A stretch of 64,000 bases of DNA from an uncultured Pelagibacteraceae bacterium. Its GTDB lineage: Bacteria > Pseudomonadota > Alphaproteobacteria > Pelagibacterales > Pelagibacteraceae. The position numbers and the translations under genes were made by a program. Location: NCBI GenBank assembly GCA_902635515.1, contig CACPOD010000006.1, positions 1-64,000 on the forward strand, in the 5' to 3' direction. This document shows, piece after piece, positions 30,327 to 39,803 of the stretch. Each line of letters begins with the position of its first letter. Within the stretch, counting starts at the first letter, position 1. The notes under the pieces are model-generated. The model had not been told where the DNA came from and made no database searches. It was given only the letters and a program-made list of their open reading frames with translations.

Positions 30327-31076
30327 TTATTTTTTACCCATGATCCATCCAATTACTTCATCTCTTGAAGTATTTGAAAGGGTAGATTCTGCAAAATTAG
30401 TTCCTTGGAATAAAGCCATTACACGATCACAAACTGTAAAAATATCGTCCATTCTATGACTTATTACAATCACTCCAACACCTGTTTTTTTTAAACTATT
30501 AATAAGATCTAAAACTTTGCCAACTTCTTTGATTGCTAATGCTGCAGTCGGTTCATCCATAATTACTACTTTAGCATTAAAGGCTGTTGATCTTGCGATT
30601 GCTACAGCTTGTCTTTGACCACCTGAAAGTTCTTCTACTTTTTGATCGGCGCTTTTAACATTTATTTTTAACTTATCTAAATGAGCATTAGTTAACTCTT
30701 TAATTTTATTAAAATCTAAAAGTTTTAAAAAACCTAAATTTTTAGTTGGCTCTCTTCCTAAAAAAATATTTTCACCAATAGGTAAATTACCGGCTAAAGC
30801 AAGATCTTGATAAACCATTTCTAAACCTAAATTTTGAGAGTCTCTTGGACTTTCTAATATTTCTTCTTTGCCTTGAAAAAATAGGGAACCTGCGCTTGGT
30901 TTATAAAGTCCTGACAAAACTTTCATTAAAGTTGATTTTCCTGCTCCGTTATCTCCAACTACACCCAAACATTCTCCAGCATGAACTTTTAGGTTAACAT
31001 TTTCTAATGCAGTAATAGTTCCAAAATATTTTGTTATTCCTTTAGCTTCTAAGAGTGGATTGTTAGTTGACGACAT
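30327..31076 (-). CDS. ABC transporter ATP-binding protein, single-NBD sugar type
   Basis: [41 protein letters not shown]; 249 aa. Confidence 0.92.
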   Translation of the reverse strand: MSSTNNPLLEAKGITKYFGTITALENVNLKVHAGECLGVVGDNGAGKSTLMKVLSGLYKPSAGSLFFQGKEEILESPRDSQNLGLEMVYQDLALAGNLPIGENIFLGREPTKNLGFLKLLDFNKIKELTNAHLDKLKINVKSADQKVEELSGGQRQAVAIARSTAFNAKVVIMDEPTAALAIKEVGKVLDLINSLKKTGVGVIVISHRMDDIFTVCDRVMALFQGTNFAESTLSNTSRDEVIGWIMGKK

Positions 31077-31098
31077 AATTTATAAAATTATTAAAATA

Positions 31099-32121
31099 TC
31101 AATTAATTGCAACTGGTTTTGAGGCCAATAACCCTACTGTTTTCAATTGAGCTTGTTTGCAAAATTTTGGTTTTAAATTTTTTGAAATTAGATGCATGTC
31201 CTTTAAAACTATATCCCCCATACTATAAAAGGCCTCTGTTAAAGCTCCTGCTCTGTGCGCAGAAAACAAAATGTTTTTAACTTTCCTAATTGGGTCATTT
31301 TTTCTCACTGGTTCTTCAGGAAATACATCAGTAGCTACATATATATCTCCCTTTTTAACTCTCTTGATTAAATCTTTAAAATTTACAACTGCTGCTCGAC
31401 TCATCAATATGAATAATGAGTTTGTTTTCATTTTATTGATTAAACTTTTATTTACTAAATTTTTGTTTTTGGTTGTTACTGCTGCTAATACATAAATAAT
31501 TTCGCATGTTTTAAACATTTTATTTAAGCTAACTGGATTAAATCCAAAGCTTTTGATTTTATTATTTGATAACCAAGGGTCAAAAACATTTATATCTTTA
31601 GTAAATGGTAGCAACATTGGGTATAAAGATTTAGCTAAATCACCAAATCCTAATAATCCAATTTTTTTTCCAGATAAAAGTGATGCTTTTAAGTTACTTT
31701 CTAATCCATATTTTTCTTTACCTTTTACAAAATCAAAATGAGCATTGTGAATATTCCTTAATAGAGAAAGTGTCATTCCTAATGCAATTTCGGCGACAGG
31801 CTTTGAAAATACTGGAGAAGTTGCGATAACATGTATTCCCTTTTTAGCACAATAAACATAATCAACGTTATTCATAAAATTACTTTCAACATTAATTATT
31901 GCTTTTAATTTTTTTGCTTTTGACAAAATTTTTTTATCTAAATCTGGTTGACCCATAATAAAAGTAACATTATCAATATATTTTTCATAAAATTTTCTTT
32001 TGTTTTTGTGAGGTGCAACTAAAACCTTATATTTTGATTTTAATTCTTTTAATTTTTTTTTAGTAAAAATAAGATCTAATGTTCTTGGGAAAGGATCAGA
32101 TATAACAATTGGTTTTTTCAT
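31099..32121 (-). CDS. D-isomer 2-hydroxyacid dehydrogenase family protein
   Basis: GKKIGLLGFGDLAKSLYPML Rossmann motif, FSAHRAGALTEAF. Confidence 0.85.
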   Translation of the reverse strand: MKKPIVISDPFPRTLDLIFTKKKLKELKSKYKVLVAPHKNKRKFYEKYIDNVTFIMGQPDLDKKILSKAKKLKAIINVESNFMNNVDYVYCAKKGIHVIATSPVFSKPVAEIALGMTLSLLRNIHNAHFDFVKGKEKYGLESNLKASLLSGKKIGLLGFGDLAKSLYPMLLPFTKDINVFDPWLSNNKIKSFGFNPVSLNKMFKTCEIIYVLAAVTTKNKNLVNKSLINKMKTNSLFILMSRAAVVNFKDLIKRVKKGDIYVATDVFPEEPVRKNDPIRKVKNILFSAHRAGALTEAFYSMGDIVLKDMHLISKNLKPKFCKQAQLKTVGLLASKPVAIN

Positions 32122-32140
32122 TAATTGTATAACAAACTTA

Positions 32141-33298
32141 TTAATTCATAATTTTTTTAATTTCTTCTAATGTAAATGGTTTTGGTTTCTTGCATGTTGT
32201 TTTTATTTCTTGTGGGATACCAGTTTGTGAAGCTCTCATAGTAGAATCAATTATATCTAAAACATGAAGGGATAGCTCTCCATTACATCTGTGCTCTAAA
32301 TTATTTTCAATTGCATAAGCCATTTCTGATAAACCAGCACCTCTATAATTTGCATTAGTAGGTGACTCATTTGGCCTAGAGCTTTGACTCTTTATATTAA
32401 TCTTTCCTAGAGGCATCATATCAGTTTTATGTTCTCCCCAATTACCACCAGCAGTCACTGAAACAAAAGCTGATCCACCAAACATATTTGGATCTGGAAC
32501 AATTATTGACCCTTTGTTTCCATAAAGTTCAATATGATTTCTTTGATGAGCTACAACATCAAAAGATAAAGTTATTTGAATTATGCAATCATTTTCAAAT
32601 TGTATAGTTGCTAAGTAAGTTGTTGGTGTTTCAACTTTAAATTTTTGACCTTTTTTTGGACCAATTCCAATTTCTCTTTCTTCAAAAACTTTTGTACACC
32701 TTCCTTGAACCTGTTTTGCTGGACCAATTAAATTTACTAGTGCTGTCAAATAGTATGGACCCATATCAATAACTGGTCCACCTTCATTTTCTGCAAACCA
32801 AGACTCTGGATTTGGATGATAAGATTGTACACCTGGAAAAGCAAATATAGCATTACCTAATTTAATATCCCCAATTACACCATTATCAATTAGCTCTCTA
32901 GTTTTTTGAATACCGCCACCTAAAAAAGTATCTGGCGCGTTTCCTATGTAAAGATTTTTTTTATTAGCAAGTTCAACTAATTTTTTTCCATCTTCAAAAT
33001 TAACTGCTAATGGCTTTTCAGCATAAGAATGTTTTCCATTTTCAAGGGCCAATTTAGAAACTTGATAATGTGCACCTGGTATTGTTAAATTTAAGATTAT
33101 TTCAATTTCTTTATCTTTTAAAAGCTCATCAACCGTTACAGCCTCAATATTGTAGTGAATTGCACATTTTTTAGCAGCATCCATGTTTATATCTGCACAT
33201 TTGACTATTCTTATATTATTAAAGTACTCCTGGGCTCTAAAATAGGTTTCAGAAATATGACCACAGCCAATTAGACCGACTTTAAAAATTTTACTCAT
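32141..33298 (-). CDS. Gfo/Idh/MocA family oxidoreductase
   Basis: VGLIGCGHISETYF, AEKPLAVN, GGPVIDMGPYYLTALV. Confidence 0.9.
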   Translation of the reverse strand: MSKIFKVGLIGCGHISETYFRAQEYFNNIRIVKCADINMDAAKKCAIHYNIEAVTVDELLKDKEIEIILNLTIPGAHYQVSKLALENGKHSYAEKPLAVNFEDGKKLVELANKKNLYIGNAPDTFLGGGIQKTRELIDNGVIGDIKLGNAIFAFPGVQSYHPNPESWFAENEGGPVIDMGPYYLTALVNLIGPAKQVQGRCTKVFEEREIGIGPKKGQKFKVETPTTYLATIQFENDCIIQITLSFDVVAHQRNHIELYGNKGSIIVPDPNMFGGSAFVSVTAGGNWGEHKTDMMPLGKINIKSQSSRPNESPTNANYRGAGLSEMAYAIENNLEHRCNGELSLHVLDIIDSTMRASQTGIPQEIKTTCKKPKPFTLEEIKKIMN

Positions 33299-33304
33299 AA
33301 AGGT

Positions 33305-35149
33305 TTATACACCTTGTCTTTGTTTGCCTTTTCCTTCTTTATAAAGTTTTAAAGCCTCTTCATTTTCTTTAGTTTTAGGAATTTCAAGTGTTGGGCTATC
33401 CCAAAAAGCAGAACCCTCAACCCACTTATAAGCATGAGTTTTTATTGAAATAACGTATGTTACATCAGATGCTTTTGCTCTCTTAAATGCAGCTTCAAGA
33501 TCTGAAATTGAATTAACATGTTCAGATTTAGCTCCCATACTTTCTGCATGTTTTGCAAAATCAACATCAACTAATCCTGGAGTATTAGAGCTCTTTAATA
33601 AGTTATTATATTCTTTACCACCTTTAAATAGTTGAAGTCGATTGATAACTGCAAACCCACCATTATCACAAACTATAATTATCAATTTGTTTTTTGTAAT
33701 AACTGATGAATAAATATCTGTATTATTTAGAAGATAAGAACCATCTCCTACAAAAGAAATTACTTCTTTATCAGGATTAGCCATTTTTATTCCAAGTGCT
33801 CCTGAAATTTCATAACTCATACAACTAAAACCCCACTCTGTTTCATGAGTATTTAATTCTCTAGGTCTCCAAACTTGAACAACTTCACCAACCAAACCTC
33901 CTGCTGCAGTAACAGCTATATCTGTTGGGTCAGAGTTTCTATAAATTGCACCAATTACCTGAACATAACTTGGAACTTCTTGATTTGTTGGCGCACTCTC
34001 TTTATCTATATGTTCATTCCAAGATTTGAGTTCAGTTTGAGATTTTTTATTCCATTCTTCTCCAGCTTTCCAACTGCCTAATGCTAGTGAAAGCTCTGTT
34101 AATGAAACTTTAGCATCTCCAATGACAGCTTGTGCTAAATGTTTGTTAGCATCAAATCTTGATACATTTATTGAAACTAGTTTAAAATCTTTGTTTTCAA
34201 AATTTGCCCATGATCCAGTTGTAAAATCTGCAAGTTTAGTTCCAACTGCAATTGCTAAATCTGTTTCTTTTGCTAATGTATTTGTATTTTTTCCACCTAA
34301 ACCGCCAATCTGGCCTGCAAAATGAGAATGATCTCTTTTCATTGTAGAATATCCCATTACAGTTTGAGTGACTGGTATATTATGTTTAATCGCAAATTGA
34401 CTTAACTCATCCATTGCATCTGAGTAAAAAACTCCACCACCAGAAATTATAATTGGATTTTTTGATAATTTAATTTTTTCTGCTGCTTCTTTGATTTGAA
34501 ATTCATCTGGTCTTGGTCTTCTGATCGCGTGGACTCTTTCCTTAAAAAATTCCTCAGGATAATCAAAAGTTTGACCTTGTATATCTTGACTTAAAGCGAT
34601 ACATGCAGGACCACAATCTGCAGGATCTAACATTGTTTGAACACCTGCCGGGAATGATTGAATAATCTGCTCTGGTCTTGTTATTCTATCAAAATATCTT
34701 GTAACTGGTTTAAATGCATCATTAGCTGTAATTCCAGGGTTATTAAAATGCTCAACTTGTTGCAATACTGGGTCCGGCATTCTATTTGCATAAGTGTCTC
34801 CAGGTAAAAATAAAATTGGTAATCTGTTACTCATAGCAACTGCAGCAGCTGTAACCATATTTGTTGCCCCAGGTCCAACAGAGGATGTTGCTACAAAAAT
34901 TTGTTGTCTTCTTTTTGCTCTAGCATAGCCAATTCCTGTAAGAGCCATATTTTGTTCATGGTGTCCTCTATATGTTGGAAGTTCTTTTTGATTTTCCTCT
35001 AGTGCTTGACCTAGACACGCTACATTTCCATGTCCAAAAATTCCAAAGACACCTGGAAATAAAGGTTCTTTTTTACCGTTAATTAATATTTTCTGAGCAA
35101 TTAAATATTTAACTATCGCATGAGCACATGTGAGGGTAATTTTTTTCAT
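33305..35149 (-). CDS. iolD: 3D-(3,5/4)-trihydroxycyclohexane-1,2-dione hydrolase-like ThDP enzyme
   Basis: FGIFGHGNVACLGQALEE, YRGHHEQNMALTGIGYA, EWGFSCMSYEISGALG, FVGDGSYLLNNTDIY. Confidence 0.92.
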   Translation of the reverse strand: MKKITLTCAHAIVKYLIAQKILINGKKEPLFPGVFGIFGHGNVACLGQALEENQKELPTYRGHHEQNMALTGIGYARAKRRQQIFVATSSVGPGATNMVTAAAVAMSNRLPILFLPGDTYANRMPDPVLQQVEHFNNPGITANDAFKPVTRYFDRITRPEQIIQSFPAGVQTMLDPADCGPACIALSQDIQGQTFDYPEEFFKERVHAIRRPRPDEFQIKEAAEKIKLSKNPIIISGGGVFYSDAMDELSQFAIKHNIPVTQTVMGYSTMKRDHSHFAGQIGGLGGKNTNTLAKETDLAIAVGTKLADFTTGSWANFENKDFKLVSINVSRFDANKHLAQAVIGDAKVSLTELSLALGSWKAGEEWNKKSQTELKSWNEHIDKESAPTNQEVPSYVQVIGAIYRNSDPTDIAVTAAGGLVGEVVQVWRPRELNTHETEWGFSCMSYEISGALGIKMANPDKEVISFVGDGSYLLNNTDIYSSVITKNKLIIIVCDNGGFAVINRLQLFKGGKEYNNLLKSSNTPGLVDVDFAKHAESMGAKSEHVNSISDLEAAFKRAKASDVTYVISIKTHAYKWVEGSAFWDSPTLEIPKTKENEEALKLYKEGKGKQRQGV

Positions 35150-35167
35150 AAATATGTTTATCTTTTA

Positions 35168-35190
35168 ATATGTATAGTGTTTATATATAA
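35168..35190. promoter_or_regulatory. candidate operator site 1 (9-5-9 inverted repeat)
   Basis: ATATGTATA-GTGTT-TATATATAA in the divergent iolD/ALDH intergenic region. Confidence 0.5.
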
Positions 35191-35241
35191 TTCTATTTAT
35201 AAATTAAAAAACCTAATTAAGTAAACTTAAAAATAAATTCT

Positions 35242-36684
35242 ATGTACGAAAAATTTGGACAATTCATTGACGGTAAATGGCAACAAGCTGAAAAAAAAGA
35301 AACTTACGACGTAATCAACCCTGCAACAGAAGAAGTAATTGGAAAAGCATCAAAAGCTTCATCTATTGAAGTACAAAAAGCATTAAAGTCTGCAGAAAAA
35401 GGTTTGGAAGTTTGGAAAAACACTGCACCATGGCAAAGAGCTTACGTGCTTAGAAAAATTGCAGACATGATGAGAGAAAAAAAAGATGTTATAGCAAAAT
35501 GGTTAACTCTTGAAGTTGGAAAGCCTCTTGCAGAAGCAGTTGGTGAAGTTGGTGGTGGAGCTGATATTTTTGAGTGGAATGCTGAAGAAACAAAAAGAAT
35601 TTATGGTCAAACACAACAAAGTAGATTTCCAGATACTAGAGTCCATGTTTATTATCAACCCGTGGGAGTTGTTGCAGCTTTGGTTCCTTGGAATTTCCCA
35701 ATAGTTTTAGCATCTAGAAAAATTTCTACTGCCCTAGCTGCAGGATGTTCTGTAATTTGTAAGCCTGACGTAATTACCCCTGGTGCTGTAATGGAATTAG
35801 TAAATATTTGCAAAGAAGCTGGAGTACCTGATGGTGTTGTTAGTCTTTTGTCAGGTGATCCCGCTGAAATATCAAATGAATTAATGGAATCAGATATAAT
35901 TAAAAAAGTTTCAGTTACTGGATCGACTAGAGTTGGTAAAATTATTTTAAAAAAAGCAGCTGATAAAGTTCAAAGAGTTACTATGGAGCTAAGCGGACAC
36001 TCGCCTTTTATTGTATGTGAAGATGTAGATATGAACAAAGTAGCTGATATAGCAATAACTGGTAAATTTAGAAATAACGGTCAGGTCTGTATTTCACCTA
36101 ATAGATTTTATATCCAAGAAAATAGAAAAGAGGATTTTGTTAATGCCTTTATTGAAAGGGCAAAAAAATTAAAAATTGGAAACGGTATGGACGAAGGTGT
36201 AGATCTTGGACCTTTAACTACCGCTAAAAGATTGGAAGAAATAGAAAAACTAGTTGAAACTACTAAAAAAGAAGGAGCAAAAGTATTAATGGGTGGACAA
36301 AGACCTTCTGGATTCAACAAGGGATACTATTATGAACCAACAGTCTTTGATGATGTTAAAGATAATTTTACAATTATGAGAGAAGAGCCTTTCGGTCCAC
36401 TAGTTCCAATTTTAACTTTTAAAACTTTTGATGAAGTAATTGAAAGAGCAAATGATAATGACTTAGGATTATGTAGTTATTTATACACTAACTCTATGGA
36501 TAAAGCTCACATTGGATCTGAAAAATTAGAGTCTGGTTGTGTTGCAGTGAATACTGGAGTTGTTGCTATAGCTGAGGCACCTTTTGGAGGAATAAAACAA
36601 ACTGGTTATGGTCGTGAAGGTGGTTCAGGGGCGATAAAAGATTATCTAAATGTGAAATACACTCACATGGGATTAAAAATCTAA
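35242..36684 (+). CDS. NAD(P)-dependent aldehyde dehydrogenase
   Basis: VPWNFPIVLASRKISTALAAGCSVICKP, MELSGHSPFIV, NNGQVCISPNRF, EEPFGPLVP. Confidence 0.92.
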   Translation: MYEKFGQFIDGKWQQAEKKETYDVINPATEEVIGKASKASSIEVQKALKSAEKGLEVWKNTAPWQRAYVLRKIADMMREKKDVIAKWLTLEVGKPLAEAVGEVGGGADIFEWNAEETKRIYGQTQQSRFPDTRVHVYYQPVGVVAALVPWNFPIVLASRKISTALAAGCSVICKPDVITPGAVMELVNICKEAGVPDGVVSLLSGDPAEISNELMESDIIKKVSVTGSTRVGKIILKKAADKVQRVTMELSGHSPFIVCEDVDMNKVADIAITGKFRNNGQVCISPNRFYIQENRKEDFVNAFIERAKKLKIGNGMDEGVDLGPLTTAKRLEEIEKLVETTKKEGAKVLMGGQRPSGFNKGYYYEPTVFDDVKDNFTIMREEPFGPLVPILTFKTFDEVIERANDNDLGLCSYLYTNSMDKAHIGSEKLESGCVAVNTGVVAIAEAPFGGIKQTGYGREGGSGAIKDYLNVKYTHMGLKI

Positions 36685-36687
36685 AAA

Positions 36688-37482
36688 ATGAGAAAAAATA
36701 AAATCAAACAAATGATGAAGGAAGGTAATCCTGTTATTAACGGCTGGTGTGCGATTCCAAGTACAGCCTCTGTCGAAGCAATGGCTCATCAAGGTTGGGA
36801 TTCTTTAACTATTGATATGCAACATGGTTTAGTTGACTACAGTAATGCGCTTCCCATGCTTCAGACAATATCAACAACAGATGTAACTCCTTTAGCTAGA
36901 GTTAATTGGAACGAACCAGGTCAAATTATGAAAATTTTAGATGCTGGATGTTACGGAATTGTTTGTCCTATGGTAAGTAATAAAAAAGAGGCAGAAAATT
37001 TTGTTCAAGCATGTATGTATCCACCTGATGGTTACAGAAGTTTTGGTCCTATTAGAGGTTTAATTTATGGTGGAGCTGATTATGCAGATCACGCTAATGA
37101 AGAAATACTAAAATTAGCAATGATAGAAACAAAAGAGTCTTTAGAAAATCTTGATGAGATAATGTCTACACCAGGTGTTGATGGTATTTATATTGGTCCG
37201 GCAGATTTAAGTTTAGCAATAGGTGAAAAACCTGGTTTTGATAGGTCTGAGTCTACAAAAGCTTATTCTGAAATTTTAAGAATTCTAGAACATGCTAAAA
37301 AAAATAATATTTTTGCAGGAATTCATAATGGTACTACAGAATATGCTACTAAGATGATCGAAAAAGGTTTTGATTTTGTAACTATAGCATCTGATTTAAG
37401 AGCTTTAAGTGCTGGCGCTAAAGCCACAGTAGATAAAATGAAGGGTTCTTTATCAAAAAAAGACGACAACTCTACTTACTAA
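36688..37482 (+). CDS. HpcH/HpaI family class II aldolase
   Basis: AHQGWDSLTIDMQHGLVDYS, RVNWNEPGQIMKILDAGCYGIVCPMV, IYIGPADLSLAIG. Confidence 0.92.
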   Translation: MRKNKIKQMMKEGNPVINGWCAIPSTASVEAMAHQGWDSLTIDMQHGLVDYSNALPMLQTISTTDVTPLARVNWNEPGQIMKILDAGCYGIVCPMVSNKKEAENFVQACMYPPDGYRSFGPIRGLIYGGADYADHANEEILKLAMIETKESLENLDEIMSTPGVDGIYIGPADLSLAIGEKPGFDRSESTKAYSEILRILEHAKKNNIFAGIHNGTTEYATKMIEKGFDFVTIASDLRALSAGAKATVDKMKGSLSKKDDNSTY

Positions 37483-38294
37483 TCAAGTTGGTCTAAAAAT
37501 TCCTCAAATTGTTTTTTTTCTAAATTTGAAGATTGTTTTTTTCCTGGAAATTTTCCATTTATTGAATCTTTTTTAAAAGCCTTAAGAGCTTTTACTCTTT
37601 CTAGTTTTATTTCATTTCTAAGTCTCAATAAATTTCCATATGCTTTTGAATGTCTTGGGGGATTTTCTGAATCGCCACAGATATCTTCCATAAATAAATA
37701 CATTACATCAGCGTTTTTACCTGAGCCTAATGAAACTGTAACTATATCTGTACGTTTTGAAATTTCACCCATTACATTTTCAGGTATTACTTCACACTCA
37801 GCTGAAAAAGCACCTGCATCTTCTAATCTTTTAAACTTTTGAAAAAGCTCGTATGCTTCATCAGAAGTTTTACCCACAGCTCTTAAGCCACCAATCCAAG
37901 TAGATTTTCTTGGAACTAAACCTAAATGCCCCATTACCGGAACATCTTCTTTAGCCAGCATTTCAACTATATCCATACTTCTTGGTGTCATAACTGCATC
38001 CGCACCATTCTCCAATGCTTTAAAAGCACCACGCATAATATCCTCTGCAGTTACAAACTCATTTAAAACTAAAGCAGCTGTTAAAAATAAATTTTTTGAA
38101 CCTTCTCTCACAGGAATTACATTTTTTGCATTTGATATAATCATATCAAATCCTGCCTTTTCAGCTGCGTCGGCTTCTTCAACACTATTCGCTGTAACTT
38201 GTGTAAATTTTTTTTTTCCTTTTGCTGCTTTTAAATCCCCAACAGTCAAAGTTCGTTTTGCCGGTTTAGCAGCCCAAGTATAGATATTCTTCAT
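37479..38294 (-). CDS. ketopantoate hydroxymethyltransferase (PanB)-like protein
   Basis: EEADAAEKAGFDMII, VPVMGHLGLVPRKSTWIGGLRAVGKT, FSAECEVIPENVM; divergent from housekeeping PanB. Confidence 0.75.
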   Translation of the reverse strand: MKNIYTWAAKPAKRTLTVGDLKAAKGKKKFTQVTANSVEEADAAEKAGFDMIISNAKNVIPVREGSKNLFLTAALVLNEFVTAEDIMRGAFKALENGADAVMTPRSMDIVEMLAKEDVPVMGHLGLVPRKSTWIGGLRAVGKTSDEAYELFQKFKRLEDAGAFSAECEVIPENVMGEISKRTDIVTVSLGSGKNADVMYLFMEDICGDSENPPRHSKAYGNLLRLRNEIKLERVKALKAFKKDSINGKFPGKKQSSNLEKKQFEEFLDQLD

Positions 38295-38710
38295 TATTTA
38301 ACACCTTTATAAAGAATATCTCTCCTATCAATAAATTCCTCAAAAGTTTTAATGGTAATTACTGAAGGTAATATAAATATAGATCTTTTATCTCGCTCAT
38401 TTCTTATAATTCTAAAATATCCTTTTTTAATTGCTGTATCGATATAAACGTTTGAGGTTAAATATGATTTCTCTATCACTTTAAGTAATTGATTTTTTGT
38501 AATTGATTTATTTTTGTAATAAGCAAGCATCACCATATGCAACATTATCCAATGTTGTGGGGTTAAAGAAAACCAATTCAATAACTCGTTAGCTAATCTT
38601 CCTTCAAAATCTCCAAGTGATATTTCTGCTAATTGAATTCTTTTTTGAGTAAGTTTTGGAATTTTTTTTTGTTCTTCGAAGTGCTTAGGATACTTGAACT
38701 GTCTTTTCAT
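38294..38710 (-). CDS. MarR-like winged-helix transcriptional regulator (probable)
   Basis: 138 aa, LTPQHWIMLHMVMLAYYKNKSITKNQLLKVIEKSYLTSNVYIDTAIKKGYFRIIRNERDKRSIFI resembles a helix-turn-helix with beta wing. Confidence 0.5.
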   Translation of the reverse strand: MKRQFKYPKHFEEQKKIPKLTQKRIQLAEISLGDFEGRLANELLNWFSLTPQHWIMLHMVMLAYYKNKSITKNQLLKVIEKSYLTSNVYIDTAIKKGYFRIIRNERDKRSIFILPSVITIKTFEEFIDRRDILYKGVK

Positions 38711-38738
38711 TTAAATAAATTTAAACTCATTGAGTTTT

Positions 38739-39716
38739 CTATTCAATACTATTTTTACTTAATAGTTCTTTATAAATGTTATTTACTCTATGTACCTCAG
38801 TAGCAGTATTAAAATAACCTTCATATTCTATTTCTTCAGGCGTGACATCAAAATGATAGTGTCCAGCGTCTTTATCATGTTCATAAGAATGAAAGTGAGT
38901 ATGTTCACCAGACTCTCTTAAATTTAATTCCCCTCCAGTAGGATCTCCAGTCCAAAGAACTGTATAACACTGTAACTTTGGACCAACAGGTTCATAAAAT
39001 TGAAGAAAATCTTTTACACATTTCATTTGTTTTGGATCATAGTATTCATGCTTGATATCTTTATAATCTGGTTGAACATGAGATCTTACTTTTCCCTCTA
39101 GAATTCTAAATACACCAGCAAGAGCAATCTGTTCATTTGCTTTAAGATTTAAATTATTTGACAATGAAGACCTCATTGCTTGTGGCAATGAACCTTGATC
39201 TCCTGATCTTCCTTTGATTTTTATTTTAATTACTTTTCCTTGTTTACCATCAGTATAATAAATGTTTCCAAGTCCACCATGTTTTCTTGCGCTATATTTT
39301 TCAACAATACATTTTTTATCATGACTTACTCTTGCAATTATAGATCTAGACTCATCAGTAACTAAATTTTCATTAATTACTAATTCACCACAGTGACCAT
39401 CCAAACACGACATTGCACCAGATCCTGCACCTAAAGCATAAGATTTTTCTGATCCGATCATTTTTGAAATTTCTTCGTAATCAAATTCTGCACCAATAAA
39501 ATTAGGATCATGCATGTATGGCTCTCCACCAACATCTATGATTTTTTGGTTGCCGCTTATTCCTTCAGATGGACAATCCCATTCACGAAGATTAGGACAA
39601 TCTACAACTTCTACTTCAACATTTTTAAAATTTTCTGAAAGTCCTTTTTTTAATGCAATCGCTATATCTTCAAGTGAATGATTTGTGAAAGTTCCTTTTT
39701 CTATTTTTAATTGCAT
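38739..39716 (-). CDS. DUF1907 (C11orf54/PTD012-like) putative metal-dependent ester hydrolase
   Basis: GSGAMSCLDGHCGELVINENL, GGLGNIYYTDGKQGKVIKI, SGEHTHFHSYEHDKDAGHYHFDVTPEEIEYEGYF. Confidence 0.75.
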   Translation of the reverse strand: MQLKIEKGTFTNHSLEDIAIALKKGLSENFKNVEVEVVDCPNLREWDCPSEGISGNQKIIDVGGEPYMHDPNFIGAEFDYEEISKMIGSEKSYALGAGSGAMSCLDGHCGELVINENLVTDESRSIIARVSHDKKCIVEKYSARKHGGLGNIYYTDGKQGKVIKIKIKGRSGDQGSLPQAMRSSLSNNLNLKANEQIALAGVFRILEGKVRSHVQPDYKDIKHEYYDPKQMKCVKDFLQFYEPVGPKLQCYTVLWTGDPTGGELNLRESGEHTHFHSYEHDKDAGHYHFDVTPEEIEYEGYFNTATEVHRVNNIYKELLSKNSIE

Positions 39717-39760
39717 GGTGTTAATAAGCTATAATTTATTTTGCATATTGTCTATAGATA

Positions 39761-39783
39761 ATATATATAATTTCTATACATAA
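39761..39783. promoter_or_regulatory. candidate operator site 2 (9-5-9 inverted repeat)
   Basis: ATATATATA-ATTTC-TATACATAA in the divergent DUF1907/PanE-like intergenic region. Confidence 0.5.
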
Positions 39784-39803
39784 ATAATTTAAAAAAGGTA
39801 ACG

